A stretch of 64,000 bases of DNA, from assembly GCA_022885665.1 (NCBI GenBank), contig JAGQDJ010000036.1, positions 248,001 through 312,000 on the forward strand, given 5' to 3'. The notes beneath the pieces are model-generated. The model saw only the letters and a list, made by a program, of their open reading frames with translations, did no database searches and had not been told where the DNA came from. Shown piece after piece: positions 62,601-64,000 of this stretch; the stretch's first letter is position 1; each line of letters starts with the position of its first letter. Position numbers and translations under genes: made by a program. This stretch comes from Triops longicaudatus. Taxonomy: Eukaryota; Arthropoda; Branchiopoda; Notostraca; Triopsidae.

Positions 62601-63931
62601 ACCAAACAGAAGGACTTATTTTCTAGTAGCATGTATTTGTTACTGCTTTATTTCTGGGGATTGGAAGATGGACAAAGATGTATTTCTTAACATGTTTTTG
62701 GAAAGTTTCCTATATTGAGTTTTCGGTTCTTTTATAGAATCGATTCCAAGGGCAACCGGAAATTTATAAGCAATTTTTGGAAATTTTGCACACGTATCAG
62801 AAAGAACAACGTTCTTTGAAAGAAGGACTTTTGCCTCCTGGACGCCATTTGACAGAAGCAGAAGTATATGACCAAGTGGCGAGGCTGTTCCAGAACCAAG
62901 GAGACCTTTTGCAAGAATTTGGACAGTTTTTGCCGGATGCGACTAGCGGCTCGTCGTCTCTAAACATGGTATGATTCATTAGTTGATTCAAAGCTTCAGC
63001 TAGTTTGGTGAAGCATTTTTAAGTTAAATTTTTTTCCGATGAACTACTTTGAGAGTTAAATGAGTTTTTCTTCCGTAATGAATTAACACATGCTGTGTAG
63101 CACTATATTGAAGTGAAAACTTTCCTGTCTATATATTTTTCTTGTGTTGTATGTGAGTGTAGATTCACATTAGCATCGCTGCTGTGTAGTTCAATTTGCT
63201 GATTAATTTGGTCCCTTGTTTTTAGAGCGCGATCTCGACGAGCGGTGGAGGAAATCATCGTTCGTCTGCGTCGGATTTGAGTTCAAGCGTCCTGAAAAAG
63301 CCCTCGCACATAAAAACTAGCCAAAACTCGTCTTCAGCCACTCCCCCTAATCCCGTGCCGTCCTTAGCGCCGTCGTTAAGTTCGCACCACAATTCGCAAA
63401 ACAATTCGCATCACAATTTGTCACGATTTGGTCTGAAAAGGCCATTGGCCGCTTCTCCGGTACCATCGGCGACGGTACCCAATCCCAAGAAACCACGTTT
63501 GGGCGGTTTTTCGTCCTCAAGCTCATTGAGAGACGTGTCGCTAGCCGAGGCAGCCAAATATGGGACGTTGAATGAGTACGCGTTCTTTGACAAAGTGCGG
63601 AAAGCGTTGAGAAGCCAAGAGGTTTACGATAATTTCTTGCGGTGCTTGGTACTTTTTAACCAAGATATCGTGTCAAGATCGGAACTCTTACAGCTGGTCA
63701 TGCCATTCTTGGGCAAGTTCCCTGAGCTGTTGAGATGGTTTAAGGACTTCTTGGGCTGCAAAGACAACGGAGGAGGAACGGGAGTGGGAAGTGTCGGGAG
63801 CAATGAAAGAGGCGGAGCCCATTCGGCTAATTCCATTACAGGGAATAATACTCCCTCTGGACATATTGAAGCGATTCCACATGCACTGGCTAAACAAGAA
63901 CGTGTAACTGGCGATTTGGCTATGGAAATAG
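59602..63931 (+). CDS. SIN3A: SIN3 transcriptional corepressor, N-terminal part (cut by right edge)
   Basis: Six exons (59602-60407, 61467-61590, 61650-61820, 62008-62316, 62738-62968, 63226-63931) give the first 782 residues. The start MKRVDDPS recalls MKRRLDDQ of vertebrate SIN3A. A long Ala/Pro/Ser/Gln-rich region follows. Three paired amphipathic helix domains are readable: PAH1 (VEDALSYLDQVKYKFGNQPQ at about 233 onward), PAH2 (FNHAINYVNKIKNRFQGQPE at about 457 onward) and PAH3 (FFDKVRKALRSQEVYDNFLR at about 667 onward). SIN3 scaffolds the histone deacetylase complex; the PAHs dock repressors such as Mad. The last visible donor follows AMEIG, where the histone-deacetylase interaction domain would continue. 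A leader exon probably starts at 59583. Confidence 0.95.
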
Positions 63932-64000
63932 GTCAGTAAAATAATGTTTTATTTAAACCTTTCAAATGTAACCGTAGAAGGCAACCAAAACTGTTACTTT

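Overview
The window is nuclear DNA from an arthropod, most likely a crustacean. The genes are multi-exon with GT-AG introns, many of them 55-80 nt long, set in AT-rich intergenic DNA. The reading frames match metazoan families, and one gene (31.8-33.5 kb) encodes a DM4/DM12-type secreted protein, a family I know only from arthropods. I see no tRNA, rRNA, CRISPR array, bacterial gene or recognisable transposase. I rebuilt exons by hand from splice sites, reading phase and family alignment. In each gene called complete the exon lengths sum to a multiple of three.

Layout. 1-7.4 kb: 5' half of a cap'n'collar/Nrf transcription factor gene (minus), cut by the left edge, with two alternative first coding exons. 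8.1-11.4 kb: GEN1 Holliday-junction resolvase (minus). 11.7-13.3 kb: ARMC7 and mitochondrial HTD2 (plus), overlapping by ATGA. 13.5-14.5 kb: an intronless class A GPCR (minus). 16.4-22.5 kb: MFSD14/HIAT1 transporter (minus), with a candidate second first exon. 22.5-26.8 kb: no assignable gene. 26.8-27.4 kb: an orphan ORF (plus). 27.9-31.0 kb: TRPML/mucolipin channel (plus). 31.8-33.5 kb: DM4/DM12 protein (minus). 33.5-37.4 kb: empty. 37.5-45.2 kb: transgelin/calponin-like muscle protein (plus). 45.5-46.3 kb and beyond: mitochondrial ferredoxin FDX2 (minus, 5' exon unresolved). 46.9-52.9 kb: CACHD1 (plus). 53.3-55.1 kb: LACTB (minus). 55.3-56.2 kb: AP-3 sigma (plus). 56.2-59.6 kb: intergenic with a GC-rich multi-hairpin tract. 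59.6-63.9 kb: SIN3 corepressor (plus), cut by the right edge.

The genes are mostly unrelated housekeeping or developmental neighbours. Several pairs are head-to-head over short spacers (GEN1/ARMC7 about 305 bp, LACTB/AP3S about 209 bp), which suggests shared promoters. The strongest observations are the ARMC7-HTD2 dicistronic arrangement, a parallel to the vertebrate RPP14-HTD2 mRNA but with a different partner, and a single CNC gene that appears able to make both an Nrf1-like ER-anchored N-terminus and an Nrf2-like soluble one.
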